A DNA stretch of 56,532 nucleotides from Gracilibacillus massiliensis (GCF_001458115.1 NZ_CZRP01000007.1:1-56532); one strand, 5' to 3'. Counted from the first letter of the stretch, positions 38,739-48,711 are shown. Notes: a model not told the origin generated them from the sequence alone. Translations and numbers: made by a program.

Positions 38739-39210
38739 GACATAACTCTTGTGGTAATTATGAAATTTTAGAACTGCTTAACAACCGCTCCGGCTTGTCC
38801 GTTTCCCTTTCCGCGGGTTTTTATCCTCAGCTAACTTTTTAAGCATAGTTCGCTTAAAAAGTGGATCTTCGGATAAAAAATTCCCGCAGGAGTGGAAACG
38901 GACGCCTTCGCTTTTTTTACTCTACAACTAAAGCAAGAGGATGCATTTTTGCTATAATCACAATCTTTTGTGGTAAATATTTTAGAGATAATTCCAAATA
39001 ACAGCATTTGTAAAAGTTGAAGAATCTCATTGAGCGTAGGCGGCCACTCCAACTCCTATGGGACTCGTTTTTCCTGAAGATCCACTTTTCCATGCGGTTT
39101 TTGCATGGAAAAGTTAGCTGAAGGAAAAACCCCATGGAAAGGGGAGTGGCCAAGCCGTAGCGGATACCACACTCATACATCATGTCAAAATTACCACCAG
39201 GGTTATGTCG
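38739..39210 (+). repeat. Composite palindromic element, family B, copy 2 (most complete)
   Basis: A ~472-bp element with clear terminal inverted repeats: CGACATAACTCTTGTGGTAA at 38739 and, on the other strand from 39210, CGACATAACCCTGGTGGTAA; over 26 bp, 23 match. Module 1 (~38786-38912) ends in TTTAAGC-atagttc-GCTTAAA; module 2 (~39033-39167) ends in TTCCATGC-ggttttt-GCATGGAA. It starts 52 nt after the yabR terminator and ends just before the tRNA-Met terminator. No credible protein gene is inside. Confidence 0.9.
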
Positions 39211-39257
39211 GATAATCCTCCCACTGATAACAGTCTCACATTTATTGCTTCTAATAG

Positions 39258-39288
39258 AAAAAGACTTGGCGGTTGCCAAGTCTTTTTT
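39258..39288 (-). terminator. Terminator of tRNA-Met
   Basis: Read on the minus strand: AAAAAAGACTTGGC / GCCAAGTCTTTTT with a 4-nt loop, just after the tRNA. Confidence 0.88.
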
Positions 39289-39292
39289 GGTA

Positions 39293-39366
39293 TAGCGGCG
39301 GAGGGAATCGAACCCACGACCTCACGGGTATGAACCGTACGCTCTAGCCAGCTGAGCTACACCGCC
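39293..39366 (-). tRNA. tRNA-Met (anticodon CAT, elongator type)
   Basis: A 74-nt cloverleaf: acceptor GGCGGTG/CGCCGCT, D arm GCTC/GAGC, anticodon loop TTCATAC, and T loop TTCGATT. Sequence is close to B. subtilis elongator tRNA-Met and unlike tRNA-Ile2. The T stem GTGGG/CCCTC has a T-T mismatch at its second pair. CCA is not directly encoded: TACCA follows the discriminator A. In B. subtilis tRNA genes also lie before spoIIE, but as I recall on the forward strand. Confidence 0.93.
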
Positions 39367-39411
39367 ATCATGTTTAATTAAATGTATCTCCCTTTGAAAG
39401 ACACAAAAAAT

Positions 39412-39440
39412 ATAATACATCAGCCAGTCCTATCTGTCAA
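39412..39440 (-). promoter_or_regulatory. Sigma A promoter of tRNA-Met
   Basis: Minus-strand TTGACA (39435-39440), 17-nt spacer, TATTAT (39412-39417). Confidence 0.85.
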
Positions 39441-39619
39441 CATGCAATTAGAAATTTCCCCATATTTAAACACGTTTTTCGCCTAAGTAAACCTTTGTCC
39501 TTTATAAATCAGACAGGAAATTATGGGGAATACCTAGCATTTTTGATGAATTGTAAGTCTTGATTACAAAAGAGAAGGTAACGTTGGGGATGTCGGATTA
39601 TTTCTCATTAGAAGAATGG

Positions 39620-39685
39620 AGTCGAACTTTTTAGAACGGCAACTTCCTTGTTTTGACAAAATATAAATAAGAGTTGTGATTTAAT
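39620..39685 (+). promoter_or_regulatory. Spo0A-type promoter of spoIIE
   Basis: TTGACA (39653-39658) and TTTAAT (39680-39685) are 21 nt apart, the unusual spacing known for Spo0A-activated sigma A promoters such as spoIIE and spoIIG. AGTCGAA (39620-39626) is one base off the 0A box, and the -35 region read in reverse (TTGTCAAA) is another near match. Confidence 0.65.
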
Positions 39686-39706
39686 GTGAAAAGAGGAGTG
39701 ATATAT

Positions 39707-42163
39707 ATGAATACATATACGGAAAATAAACCAAAGTCTTTTCTTTCTACTAATGAATCAACTTTTATGAGCTTCCGAAAAAAAATCTCTGATACTGGCA
39801 CCAAATTGATGTTTGAGAAAGGATTGCTTCTTTGCATCATCGGTTTTTTGTTAGGACGAGCAATCATTCTTTCTACCCTATCCCCTTTTGTGATTGCGTT
39901 TGTCGCAGCAGTATGGTTTTTACGCAGAGACAAGCTATTTCCTCTGATTTCGTTTTCGTTATTAGGGGCTTTCACTTACAATGTTTCACACAGCTTCTAT
40001 ATCTTCTTATCGATTGCTGTCTTAATGGTGCTGTGCCTATTTATGTCCCGATCAAAAGCAATCGAAAAACTATTACCGCTATTTGTTTTTGTTGCCGCAT
40101 CTGTTCCTCGATTAAGTTTATACGCTATGACAGTGGAGTTAACTTATATAGAATGGCTTATCGCTATCGTCGAAGGTATACTGGCAGCAGTTTTATTACT
40201 TATCTTTATGCAAAGTATTCCATTATTATCACCAAAAAGATATAAACCGCTATTAAAAAATGAAGAAATTGTTTGTTTTATTATTTTGGTGGCGTCGATT
40301 TTAACTGGTTTAATTGGTGTTCAACTATATGAAGCTCAAATGGAGCAAGTACTTGCACGATATCTAGTTTTAGTACTTTCATTAGTTGGTGGAGCTGCTA
40401 TAGGATCTACTGTTGGGGTTGTGGCTGGGTTAATACTGAGTCTAGCGAATATTGCGAATATGTATCAGATGAGTTTGTTGGCATTTTCAGGTTTGTTAGG
40501 TGGTTTATTAAAAGAAGGTAATAAATTAGCTGTTAGTCTCGGTCTGTTAATTAGTACCTTATTAATAAGTCTATACGGTGATTCTGTAACCACGCTAGCA
40601 GTAGCCTTATTGGAATCTACATTAGCTATATTTATTTTTTTAGTAACACCGAGTAAATGGATTAAACAAATTGCCAAGTATATTCCCGGAACAGTTGAAC
40701 ATTCAAGAGAACAAGAACAGTATTTACAAAAGGTGCGTAATGTAACAGCACATAGAGTCGAGCGATTTTCTAATGTGTTCAAGGCATTGTCTCGTAGTTT
40801 TCAAACAGAATCCCATCAATTACAGGAACAAGATTTAGAGGTTGATTATTATTTAAGCAATGTGACAGAAAAAACATGCCAAACCTGCTTCAAGAAAGAA
40901 ACATGTTGGGTTCAACAATTCGATGATACCTATCAACTCATGCGCGATGTGAAAGAGCAACTAGAAGTGGATGATCAATTGAATAATATTACAAATAGGC
41001 AGTTTGAAAATCATTGCATTAAATCCAAGAAAGTAATCGATACGATGCAGCAGGAATTGTCGTTCTTCCAGGCAAATCAGAAGTTAAAGAAACAGGTTTT
41101 AGAAAGCAGACGTTTTGTTGCAGACCAATTACAAGGTGTATCAGAGGTGATGGAGAACTTTGCTGTGGAAATTTTAAAAGAGAAAGAAAATCATGAACAG
41201 CAAGAGATTGAGCTTGTAGCTGCTTTAAAGCATGTTGGTATCGAATTAGAGAAGTTGGATATTTACAGTCTGGAAAAAGGAAACGTGGATATTGAAATGG
41301 TAATTTTATTTCAAGATTATCACGGAGAAGCGACGAAATTAATTGCTCCCATTTTATCCGATATATTAGATGAAACCGTAATTGTCGTAACCGAAGATCT
41401 ATCACCGCTTGCTAAAGGGCATAGCTTCTTTACTTTTGGTTCTGCTCGCAAGTATGTCATCGATTCAGGTGTCGCCCATGCAGCGAAAGGAGGAGGGCTG
41501 GTGTCTGGAGATTGTTATAAAGCAATGGATCTAGGGGCTGGAAAATATGCTTTAGCTATTAGTGACGGTATGGGAAATGGAGATAGAGCGCACGAAGAAA
41601 GTACAGAAACGTTAAGGCTCCTGCAGCAAATATTAGAATCTGGTTTACATGAACAAGTGGCGATTAAGTCGATTAACTCGATCTTAGCTCTTAGAACAAA
41701 TGATGAAATTTACGCTACATTGGATTTGGCAATGATCGACCTGCATCATGCCGCTGTTCGGTTCTTGAAGGTCGGTTCTACGCCTAGTTTTATATTACGA
41801 CATGATTCGGTCGAACAAATAGAGGCTAGCAATCTGCCAATAGGGATCATACAAGAAGTAGAAGTAGATGTCGTTAGCTCGCAATTAAGGGATGGAGACT
41901 TCTTAGTTATGATGAGTGATGGTATTTTTGAGGGTCCAAAAGAGATTGAGAACGTCGATATGTGGTTAAAACGAAAACTTTTGGAAATGGAAACAAAAGA
42001 ACCGCAAGAAATGGCAGATCTCTTATTAGAAGAGGTGATTCGTACGCAAAGTGGTGAAATTGAAGATGATATGACCGTGCTCGTCGCTCAAATAAAAGAA
42101 AACCAGCCACAATGGGCACCCATTCGGTCATTTCGTCAGTTTGAAAGGGAAAATATCAGCTGA
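39707..42163 (+). CDS. spoIIE: Stage II sporulation protein E, PP2C phosphatase
   Basis: An 818-residue protein: about ten membrane segments (residues ~35-320), a central FtsZ-interacting/oligomerisation region with CQTCFKKETCW, and a C-terminal PPM phosphatase domain (~590-800) with AISDGMGNGDRAHEES and MMSDGIFEG and EDDMTVLVAQI. It dephosphorylates SpoIIAA-P to activate sigma F and locates at the polar septum. ATG 39707 follows AGAGGAG; the GTG at 39686 overlaps the promoter. Confidence 0.96.
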   Translation: MNTYTENKPKSFLSTNESTFMSFRKKISDTGTKLMFEKGLLLCIIGFLLGRAIILSTLSPFVIAFVAAVWFLRRDKLFPLISFSLLGAFTYNVSHSFYIFLSIAVLMVLCLFMSRSKAIEKLLPLFVFVAASVPRLSLYAMTVELTYIEWLIAIVEGILAAVLLLIFMQSIPLLSPKRYKPLLKNEEIVCFIILVASILTGLIGVQLYEAQMEQVLARYLVLVLSLVGGAAIGSTVGVVAGLILSLANIANMYQMSLLAFSGLLGGLLKEGNKLAVSLGLLISTLLISLYGDSVTTLAVALLESTLAIFIFLVTPSKWIKQIAKYIPGTVEHSREQEQYLQKVRNVTAHRVERFSNVFKALSRSFQTESHQLQEQDLEVDYYLSNVTEKTCQTCFKKETCWVQQFDDTYQLMRDVKEQLEVDDQLNNITNRQFENHCIKSKKVIDTMQQELSFFQANQKLKKQVLESRRFVADQLQGVSEVMENFAVEILKEKENHEQQEIELVAALKHVGIELEKLDIYSLEKGNVDIEMVILFQDYHGEATKLIAPILSDILDETVIVVTEDLSPLAKGHSFFTFGSARKYVIDSGVAHAAKGGGLVSGDCYKAMDLGAGKYALAISDGMGNGDRAHEESTETLRLLQQILESGLHEQVAIKSINSILALRTNDEIYATLDLAMIDLHHAAVRFLKVGSTPSFILRHDSVEQIEASNLPIGIIQEVEVDVVSSQLRDGDFLVMMSDGIFEGPKEIENVDMWLKRKLLEMETKEPQEMADLLLEEVIRTQSGEIEDDMTVLVAQIKENQPQWAPIRSFRQFERENIS

Positions 42164-42250
42164 GATCTCACTTTGATAGGTATAATTCTCCCATTTATTG
42201 GCGAATCTTACTAACAAACGAAAGACCAATAATTAGGAGGAATAAATACA

Positions 42251-42985
42251 ATGAAGACAGGGACTCTTAAACAAATTCTTTTAATTACCGATGGCTGTTC
42301 TAATCAAGGAGAAGACCCAGCACACATCGCAAGTATAGTAGCAGAACAAGGGATTACCGTTAATGTTATTGGAATTTTAGAAGATCATCATTCTGAACAA
42401 CCGGAAGGACTTGAAGAAGTGGAAGAGATTGCAAGTTGTGGACAAGGTGTGAGCCAAATCGTTTATCAAGAAACACTTTCTCAGACTGTTCAAACCGTAA
42501 CCAAACAGGCAATGAACGAAACCTTACAAGGGGTAGTGAATAAAGAGCTAACGCAAATACTAGGAAATGAAAAAACAATGGAAGAATTGCCACCAGATCA
42601 ACGCGGAGAAGTGATGGAAGTAGTTGATGAGCTTGGAGAAACATGTGATCTGGAAGTATTAGTTTTGGTAGATACAAGTGCGAGTATGACAAATAAGCTA
42701 CCGACAGTACAAGAAGCTTTAATAGATCTTTCGATTAGCATGAATGCACGAATTGGGCGCAGTCGCTTTGCGGTTTATCAATTTCCTGCAAGAAAAAAAG
42801 CGATTCAGCAGTTGGTAGATTGGACATCGAAACTTGAATCTATTTCAAGCATTTTTGCCAAAATTTCAAGTGGAGGTATTACACCTACCGGTCCAGCTCT
42901 GAAAGAAGCGATGTATCAATTTGGAAAAAGCTCGCTACGAAGGAGATTTATCAAAGATGATTACACAAACATCGAAGAAGCCTGA
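42251..42985 (+). CDS. yabS: vWA-domain protein YabS
   Basis: A 244-residue protein with two Rossmann-like von Willebrand A-type segments: an N-terminal ILLITDGCSNQGED and a MIDAS-type VLVDTSASMTNKL in the C-terminal half, plus GGITPTGPALKEAM. Function unknown; in B. subtilis the gene is between spoIIE and yabT. It overlaps yabT by 29 nt, so both are probably co-translated. Confidence 0.88.
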   Translation: MKTGTLKQILLITDGCSNQGEDPAHIASIVAEQGITVNVIGILEDHHSEQPEGLEEVEEIASCGQGVSQIVYQETLSQTVQTVTKQAMNETLQGVVNKELTQILGNEKTMEELPPDQRGEVMEVVDELGETCDLEVLVLVDTSASMTNKLPTVQEALIDLSISMNARIGRSRFAVYQFPARKKAIQQLVDWTSKLESISSIFAKISSGGITPTGPALKEAMYQFGKSSLRRRFIKDDYTNIEEA

Positions 42986-43901
42986 CATCCATATAAATAA
43001 GGGTCAAATTATTAAAGGAAAATGGCATCATCACCATTATCATATTGTAAAAAAGCTTGGTAATGGTGCAATTGGTTCGGTCTATTTGTGTGTACATGGT
43101 AATAAACAAGTGGCACTGAAATTGAGTAAACAGAGTTCGTCGATTAGCTCCGAAGTAAATGTGTTAAAGGCCTTTCAAGCGGTTCAAGGATATCACCTTG
43201 GACCTTCTTTAATAGATGTCGATGATTATGAAGCAACAAACGGATATCAATATTCCTTTTATGTAATGGAGTATATTTCAGGGAATACCTTGCATGATTT
43301 TATTAGGCAGAATGGGCACGAATGGTTAGTGTCCTTATTAATTGGTTTTGCGAAGGATTTGCAAGTATTGCATCAAGAAGGATATGTATTTGGTGATTTG
43401 AAGGTTGAGAATTTAATTGTTTCCAGAAAACCTGCCAGGTTAAGGTGGGTAGATGTAGGTGGTACGACATTACAAGGTAGAGCGATTAAAGAATATACGG
43501 AATTTTACGATCGAGCCTATTGGCAATGCGGTTCACGGAAAGCAGATCCAGGATATGATTTGTTTGCATTAGCAATGGTGATCGTACGAATCTATTATCC
43601 GAATGGGTTTGCAAGAGGGAATAGTCCCAAAAAAACGCTACAGTATAAAATAAATCAAGCCGTTGACATTGATCCACTAAGGCGTTTATTATTGATGCTT
43701 ATTCATGGTTCTATTCAAGATGCGGAACAGGTAAAGAATTATTTATTAACATATTTTATGGATCAGAAGAATAAAAGAGACAAAAGAGGTGCAACACATA
43801 AAAGAAGTAAAAAGCAAGATCGTTTATATCCATTACTAGAAGTAGGTAGCATTCTAACCATTGGAGGCGTTTGTTATCTTTATGTTACATTATTTATGTG
43901 A
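42957..43901 (+). CDS. yabT: Serine/threonine protein kinase YabT
   Basis: A 314-residue membrane-anchored Hanks-type kinase. The Gly-rich loop is LGNGAIGSVYL, the Lys is in VALKLSKQ, the catalytic loop reads FGDLKVENLIV (Asp retained, HRD varied) and DFG is DVG. A C-terminal hydrophobic segment (VGSILTIGGVCYLYVTLFM) anchors it after a basic stretch that may bind DNA. B. subtilis YabT acts in sporulation and phosphorylates RecA. ATG 42957 is 10 nt after GAAGGAGA; an upstream ATG at 42921 lacks a site. Confidence 0.9.
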   Translation: MITQTSKKPDIHINKGQIIKGKWHHHHYHIVKKLGNGAIGSVYLCVHGNKQVALKLSKQSSSISSEVNVLKAFQAVQGYHLGPSLIDVDDYEATNGYQYSFYVMEYISGNTLHDFIRQNGHEWLVSLLIGFAKDLQVLHQEGYVFGDLKVENLIVSRKPARLRWVDVGGTTLQGRAIKEYTEFYDRAYWQCGSRKADPGYDLFALAMVIVRIYYPNGFARGNSPKKTLQYKINQAVDIDPLRRLLLMLIHGSIQDAEQVKNYLLTYFMDQKNKRDKRGATHKRSKKQDRLYPLLEVGSILTIGGVCYLYVTLFM

Positions 43902-43966
43902 TAAAACGTATTTTAGATCATAGTATGTTAAAATAGTGTAAAAGAAACTGGATGGGGTGGTGGTGT

Positions 43967-45358
43967 TTGAAAGATCAGGTGTTATCATTTATCGAGAGAC
44001 ATCAATTATTACATAACGGTGCAACCGTATTAGTTGGGGTTTCAGGTGGTGCAGACTCTCTATTATTATTACGATATTTACTAACATTAAAAAATGCATG
44101 GCAATTACATATTGTGGTCGTGTCGATTGATCATGGATTACGGGGTGATGAGTCTGCCGATGATGTGAAATATGTAGAGAGCATATGCCAGCAATGGGGT
44201 GTTCCTTTTATTGCCAAACAAGTAGATGTAAAAGGTCGTAAGAGCGTACATAAAGAAGGAACACAACTAGCAGCACGTACTTTGCGTTATCAAGTATTTG
44301 AAGAGACGATGAAGGAAGTAAATGCAGACCTCTTAGCGTTGGCACACCATGGGGATGATCAAGTAGAGACCGTAGTAATGCGAATGGTTCGTCAATCTAA
44401 TCCGTCTCTATTACAAGGAATACCTGTAAAACGGAGCTTTGCTAATGGATATATTGTTAGACCTTTTTTATGTTTATCCAAAGATGAAATCTATCAATAC
44501 TGTCGGGAATATCAACTTGTTCCAAGGGAAGATCCTTCCAACCAATCCACCACATATACGCGTAATTTTTTCCGGTTAAAGGTATTGCCGTTGCTAAAGC
44601 AACAGAATGACCAGATTCATCAACATATACAAGCAATGACAGAACGTGCTTCAGAAGATCAAAACTATTTGGAATCAAAAGCAAACGATTTGTTGGAGAA
44701 CGTTGTAAGTTTGGAAGAAAATATGGTTTTTTTTGATATCGAATCATTCAAAGCATACCCAATAGCTTTACAAAGGCGAGCCTTTCATCTAATATTAAAC
44801 TATCTTTATCAAGGTGTGCCTAGAGATTTATCATACCAACATGAAGCAGATTTCTTTGCTTTATTGAAACAAGTGAAAAGCAATGTATCTTTAGACTTTC
44901 CAGCATCCTTAAAAGTCACTAAAAATTATCAGGAAATACGATTCCATTTTCTTGAAAAATTTGATAAGGAATGGGCTGACCTGCAAACTTTGAAAGTTCC
45001 GAGCATCGTATCATTAACTAATGGTGCCACATTATCAGTAGGTTATACCTCGAGAGCTAGCCACGAAGATCATCATACTTTACATATTCCAAAAGAAAAT
45101 CAGTCACTATTTCCTTTACGTATGAGAGTACGAAAGCCAGGTGATCGAATGATGGTCAAGGGATTAAATGGACATAAAAAAGTAAAAGATATTTTTATTG
45201 ATGAGAAAGTACCTGTATACAAACGGGATCGTTGGCCACTGATTTTTGGTGCGGATGGAACATTGTTGTGGATCGTTGGCCTGAAGAAGGCAGAAATAAA
45301 GGAAAATAGTTCAAGCAGCAAGTATATTGTGCTAACATACACAGATTCAAATGAATAG
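43967..45358 (+). CDS. tilS: tRNA(Ile)-lysidine synthase
   Basis: A 463-residue PP-loop ATPase that converts C34 of tRNA-Ile(CAT) to lysidine. The PP-loop SGGADS is at residues 26-31; [28 protein letters not shown] follow, and a C-terminal domain holds [14 protein letters not shown] 43967 (SD GGGGTGGTGG) begins MKDQVLSFI, which fits the family; the ATG at 43952 overlaps the SD. 8-11 nt before hprT, a conserved pair. Confidence 0.94.
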   Translation: MKDQVLSFIERHQLLHNGATVLVGVSGGADSLLLLRYLLTLKNAWQLHIVVVSIDHGLRGDESADDVKYVESICQQWGVPFIAKQVDVKGRKSVHKEGTQLAARTLRYQVFEETMKEVNADLLALAHHGDDQVETVVMRMVRQSNPSLLQGIPVKRSFANGYIVRPFLCLSKDEIYQYCREYQLVPREDPSNQSTTYTRNFFRLKVLPLLKQQNDQIHQHIQAMTERASEDQNYLESKANDLLENVVSLEENMVFFDIESFKAYPIALQRRAFHLILNYLYQGVPRDLSYQHEADFFALLKQVKSNVSLDFPASLKVTKNYQEIRFHFLEKFDKEWADLQTLKVPSIVSLTNGATLSVGYTSRASHEDHHTLHIPKENQSLFPLRMRVRKPGDRMMVKGLNGHKKVKDIFIDEKVPVYKRDRWPLIFGADGTLLWIVGLKKAEIKENSSSSKYIVLTYTDSNE

Positions 45359-45369
45359 GAGGCAGCATG

Positions 45370-45915
45370 ATGCATAACGAAATAAAAGAAGTGCTCATAT
45401 CGGAAGAACAAATTCAAGTAAAATGCAGGGAGCTCGGTGAACAATTAACACAAGAATATGACGGGAAATTTCCATTGGCAATTGGTGTGCTAAAGGGAGC
45501 TTTGCCTTTTATGTCTGATATTCTACGTTCTATTAATACCCATTTGGAAATGGATTTTATGGATGTTTCCAGTTATGGAAATGAAATGCGTTCTTCTGGT
45601 GAAGTAAAAATCGTCAAAGACTTAGATACGAAAGTAGAAGGTCGCGACATTTTAATTATTGAAGATATTATAGATAGTGGTTTAACCCTTAGTTATCTAG
45701 TAGACCTTTTTAAATATCGAAAAGCGAAGTCGATTAAGATCGTTACTTTACTAGATAAGCCTGAGGGAAGAACCGTTGATATAAAAGCAGATGTAGTAGG
45801 GTTTGAAGTTCCAAATGAATTTGTTGTAGGGTATGGATTAGATTATCAAGAGAAATATCGCAACTTGCCCTATATCGGTATTTTGAAACCAGAAATATAT
45901 GGTGGAGAAGAATAA
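45370..45915 (+). CDS. hprT: Hypoxanthine phosphoribosyltransferase
   Basis: A 181-residue purine salvage enzyme with [25 protein letters not shown] and the PRPP loop [18 protein letters not shown]. subtilis HprT also associates with TilS and FtsH regulation. Two adjacent ATGs (45367 and 45370) exist; 45370 is 7 nt after AGGAGG and is slightly favoured. Confidence 0.95.
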   Translation: MHNEIKEVLISEEQIQVKCRELGEQLTQEYDGKFPLAIGVLKGALPFMSDILRSINTHLEMDFMDVSSYGNEMRSSGEVKIVKDLDTKVEGRDILIIEDIIDSGLTLSYLVDLFKYRKAKSIKIVTLLDKPEGRTVDIKADVVGFEVPNEFVVGYGLDYQEKYRNLPYIGILKPEIYGGEE

Positions 45916-45947
45916 TTAAAAATTAAACATGTATCAGTTGTAATTAG

Positions 45948-45977
45948 TTGTCATAAAGTCTTTCAATATGATACTAT
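45948..45977 (+). promoter_or_regulatory. Putative sigma A promoter of ftsH
   Basis: TTGTCA (45948-45953), 18-nt spacer, TACTAT (45972-45977), 36 nt before the start codon. Confidence 0.55.
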
Positions 45978-46013
45978 TTACTATAGTTTTCTCGTTTCGG
46001 GAGGAGGTAGGCA

Positions 46014-48053
46014 ATGAATCGGATTATACGTAATGTGATCCTTTATTTCTTAATATTTTTGGTGGTAATAGGGATCATATCAGTATTCTCAAGCCAAAAC
46101 AACCAGGCTGAAGAATTAAAAGTTAATGAGTTTATGCAAGTTTTAGAAGATAATGAAATCAAGGAAATGGTTATGCGCCCATCCAATGGTGTCATGCGAG
46201 TTGTGGGGGAACTAGAGGGAGAAGATAACAGTTTTATTACTAATATCCCCAATAGTCCTACAATTGTAGAATCTGTAACGCAAATTGCAACAGATCAAGG
46301 GATATTAGATGTGAAGGAAGAGGAACAACCAAGTGGATGGGTTACATTCTTAACCACTATGATTCCATTTGTTATTATATTCATTTTGTTTTTCTTCTTA
46401 CTGAACCAAGCTCAAGGTGGCGGAAGCCGTGTTATGAACTTTGGTAAAAGTAAGGCGAAAATGTACAATGAAGAAAAGAAAAAGGTTCGTTTCCGTGATG
46501 TAGCAGGTGCGGATGAAGAGAAACAAGAGTTAGTAGAAGTGGTAGACTTCTTAAAAGATCCTCGCAAATTCGCTGCGATTGGTGCCAAGATTCCAAAAGG
46601 GGTTTTATTAGTAGGACCTCCAGGTACTGGTAAAACATTACTTGCAAGAGCGGTTGCGGGTGAAGCAGGAGTTCCATTCTTCTCTATAAGTGGTTCAGAC
46701 TTCGTTGAAATGTTTGTAGGTGTTGGGGCATCCCGTGTACGTGATTTATTTGAAAATGCAAAGAAAAATGCACCATGTATCATCTTTATTGATGAGATTG
46801 ATGCAGTTGGTCGTCAACGTGGCGCTGGTGTTGGTGGTGGACACGATGAACGTGAGCAAACCCTAAATCAGTTACTAGTTGAAATGGACGGTTTTGGTGA
46901 AAATGAAGGTATTATCATTATCGCTGCGACAAACAGACCGGATATTCTAGACCCTGCCTTGTTACGTCCAGGACGTTTTGACCGTCAAATTACGGTAGAT
47001 CGACCAGACTTAAGAGGACGTGAGGATGTTCTTAAAGTACATGCTCGTGATAAACCTCTGGCAGATGATGTAGAATTAAAAACAATTGCAATGCGTACTC
47101 CAGGTTTTTCGGGTGCGGATTTAGAGAACTTGTTAAATGAGGCTGCGCTTGTAGCGGCTAGACATGACAAAGAGAAAATTGGCATGGAAGATGTCGATGA
47201 AGCGATTGATCGTGTTATTGCAGGACCTGCTAAGAAAAGTAGGGTTATTTCTAAGAAAGAAAGAAATATTGTCGCCTATCATGAGAGTGGACATACCATT
47301 ATTGGTATGGTGTTAGATGATGCAGACATGGTACATAAGGTAACGATTGTACCTCGTGGTCAAGCTGGTGGTTATGCTGTCATGCTTCCGCGTGAGGATC
47401 GCTATTTTATGACAAAGCCAGAATTGTTTGATAAGATTACAGGTCTATTAGGTGGGCGTGTAGCAGAAGAAGTTATTTTTGGTGAAGTAAGTACAGGTGC
47501 ACATAATGACTTCCAACGTGCGACAGGGATTGCTCGTAAGATGGTAATGGAATATGGTATGAGTGAGAAAATTGGTCCATTACAATTTGGAAGCAGTAAC
47601 GGTCAAGTTTTTTTAGGTAGAGATATGCAAAATGAGCAGAACTATAGTGATGCTATCGCCTATGAAATTGATCAGGAAGTACAAAACTTTATCCAAATGT
47701 CATATGATCGTGCGAAGCAAATTCTAACAGAAAATCGAGATAAGTTAGAGCTTGTTGCAAAGACGTTGCTAGAAATTGAAACATTGGATGCCAACCAAAT
47801 CAAATCATTATTTGAGGAAGGCAAATTACCTGATCCAGTCGTTTCAGAACAAGACGGAGAAGAAAAAACTCCTAAAGGTTCAGAGGCGGATAAAGAAGGT
47901 AATGAAGATAGTGATGAGGAAAAGTCATCTGACGTAAAAGTAAACATTCAATCAAAATCGGAGGTTGAGCCAGGTTATTTTGATCAAGATTCGGAAAGCT
48001 ATTTCGACAAAGACAAAAAAACCGATGAATCCGACGACAAAGATAAACAATAA
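46014..48053 (+). CDS. ftsH: ATP-dependent zinc metalloprotease FtsH
   Basis: A 679-residue membrane AAA+ protease: two membrane helices (residues ~5-25 and ~110-132) flanking an external domain, Walker A GPPGTGKT (201-208), Walker [15 protein letters not shown] region, and the zinc site HESGH (423-427). It degrades misfolded membrane proteins and regulators. The C-terminus (from about residue 605) is a long acidic Asp/Glu/Ser tail, some 40 residues longer than in B. subtilis. SD GGGAGGAGG. Confidence 0.97.
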   Translation: MNRIIRNVILYFLIFLVVIGIISVFSSQNNQAEELKVNEFMQVLEDNEIKEMVMRPSNGVMRVVGELEGEDNSFITNIPNSPTIVESVTQIATDQGILDVKEEEQPSGWVTFLTTMIPFVIIFILFFFLLNQAQGGGSRVMNFGKSKAKMYNEEKKKVRFRDVAGADEEKQELVEVVDFLKDPRKFAAIGAKIPKGVLLVGPPGTGKTLLARAVAGEAGVPFFSISGSDFVEMFVGVGASRVRDLFENAKKNAPCIIFIDEIDAVGRQRGAGVGGGHDEREQTLNQLLVEMDGFGENEGIIIIAATNRPDILDPALLRPGRFDRQITVDRPDLRGREDVLKVHARDKPLADDVELKTIAMRTPGFSGADLENLLNEAALVAARHDKEKIGMEDVDEAIDRVIAGPAKKSRVISKKERNIVAYHESGHTIIGMVLDDADMVHKVTIVPRGQAGGYAVMLPREDRYFMTKPELFDKITGLLGGRVAEEVIFGEVSTGAHNDFQRATGIARKMVMEYGMSEKIGPLQFGSSNGQVFLGRDMQNEQNYSDAIAYEIDQEVQNFIQMSYDRAKQILTENRDKLELVAKTLLEIETLDANQIKSLFEEGKLPDPVVSEQDGEEKTPKGSEADKEGNEDSDEEKSSDVKVNIQSKSEVEPGYFDQDSESYFDKDKKTDESDDKDKQ

Positions 48054-48057
48054 AACC

Positions 48058-48096
48058 AAAGGCAGTTCCTAACAAACCAGGAACTGCCTTTCTTTT
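48058..48096 (+). terminator. ftsH terminator
   Basis: AAAGGCAGTTCC / GGAACTGCCTTT with a 10-nt loop then CTTTT. Confidence 0.88.
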
Positions 48097-48177
48097 ATCA
48101 CAAAAACAATAACCATCCCGAACATATTCAAACCCATCAAAATAAGCATCACCCCACTGCATATTAGGAAGATACTT

Positions 48178-48711
48178 CGCAATAAATTGATGTGGTCATT
48201 ATGACAGTAAATGTGAGTGTACCAACCGCTCCGGCTTGCCCACTTCGCTTTTACCACGGGCATAAGTCAACATCTGCTCAAACAAGTTTTCGCAGTGTAT
48301 CCTATACCGGGGGGGCATGCTCTTCAGCTAACTTTCAAAAGAAAAGCACTTTTCAAAGTGGATCTTCAGATCATGCTAATCCCCCAGGAGTCGAAGTGGA
48401 CGCCTGCGCTAATTTGATATTTTACAACGCTAGCATAAGGAGGCATATCGGTATTTCTATCATTTTAAAAATTCATTATTTGGAGTAAAAGCTCAAAATG
48501 CTACCTGTCACAGCAGTTGTAGAACAAATATATTAGCGCAGGCCGCCCACTTTCACTCCTGTGGGAATGTTTTACCTGAAGATCCACTTTTTCAAGCGAT
48601 TTGTGCTTGAAAAAGTTAGCTGAAGGGAAAACCCCACGGAAAGGGAAGTGGGCAGCCGGAGCGGGTATAACCAGTTAAAACAATGTCCAAATTACTGCAT
48701 CAGTTGTTGTG
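48178..48711 (+). repeat. Composite palindromic element, family B, copy 3 (with ~60-nt insertion)
   Basis: A ~534-bp element. Module 1 (~48226-48410) carries about 60 extra nt in its left arm (~48252-48308) compared with its right arm, and ends in TCAAAAG-aaaagca-CTTTTCA (one mismatch). Module 2 (~48536-48666) ends in TTTCAAGC-gatttgt-GCTTGAAA. The ends (CGCAATAAATTGATGTGG at 48178; revcomp CACAACAACTGATGCAGT from 48711) are diverged family B ends. It lies 82 nt after the ftsH terminator; the remaining ~140 bp before coaX contains no clear promoter. Confidence 0.82.
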
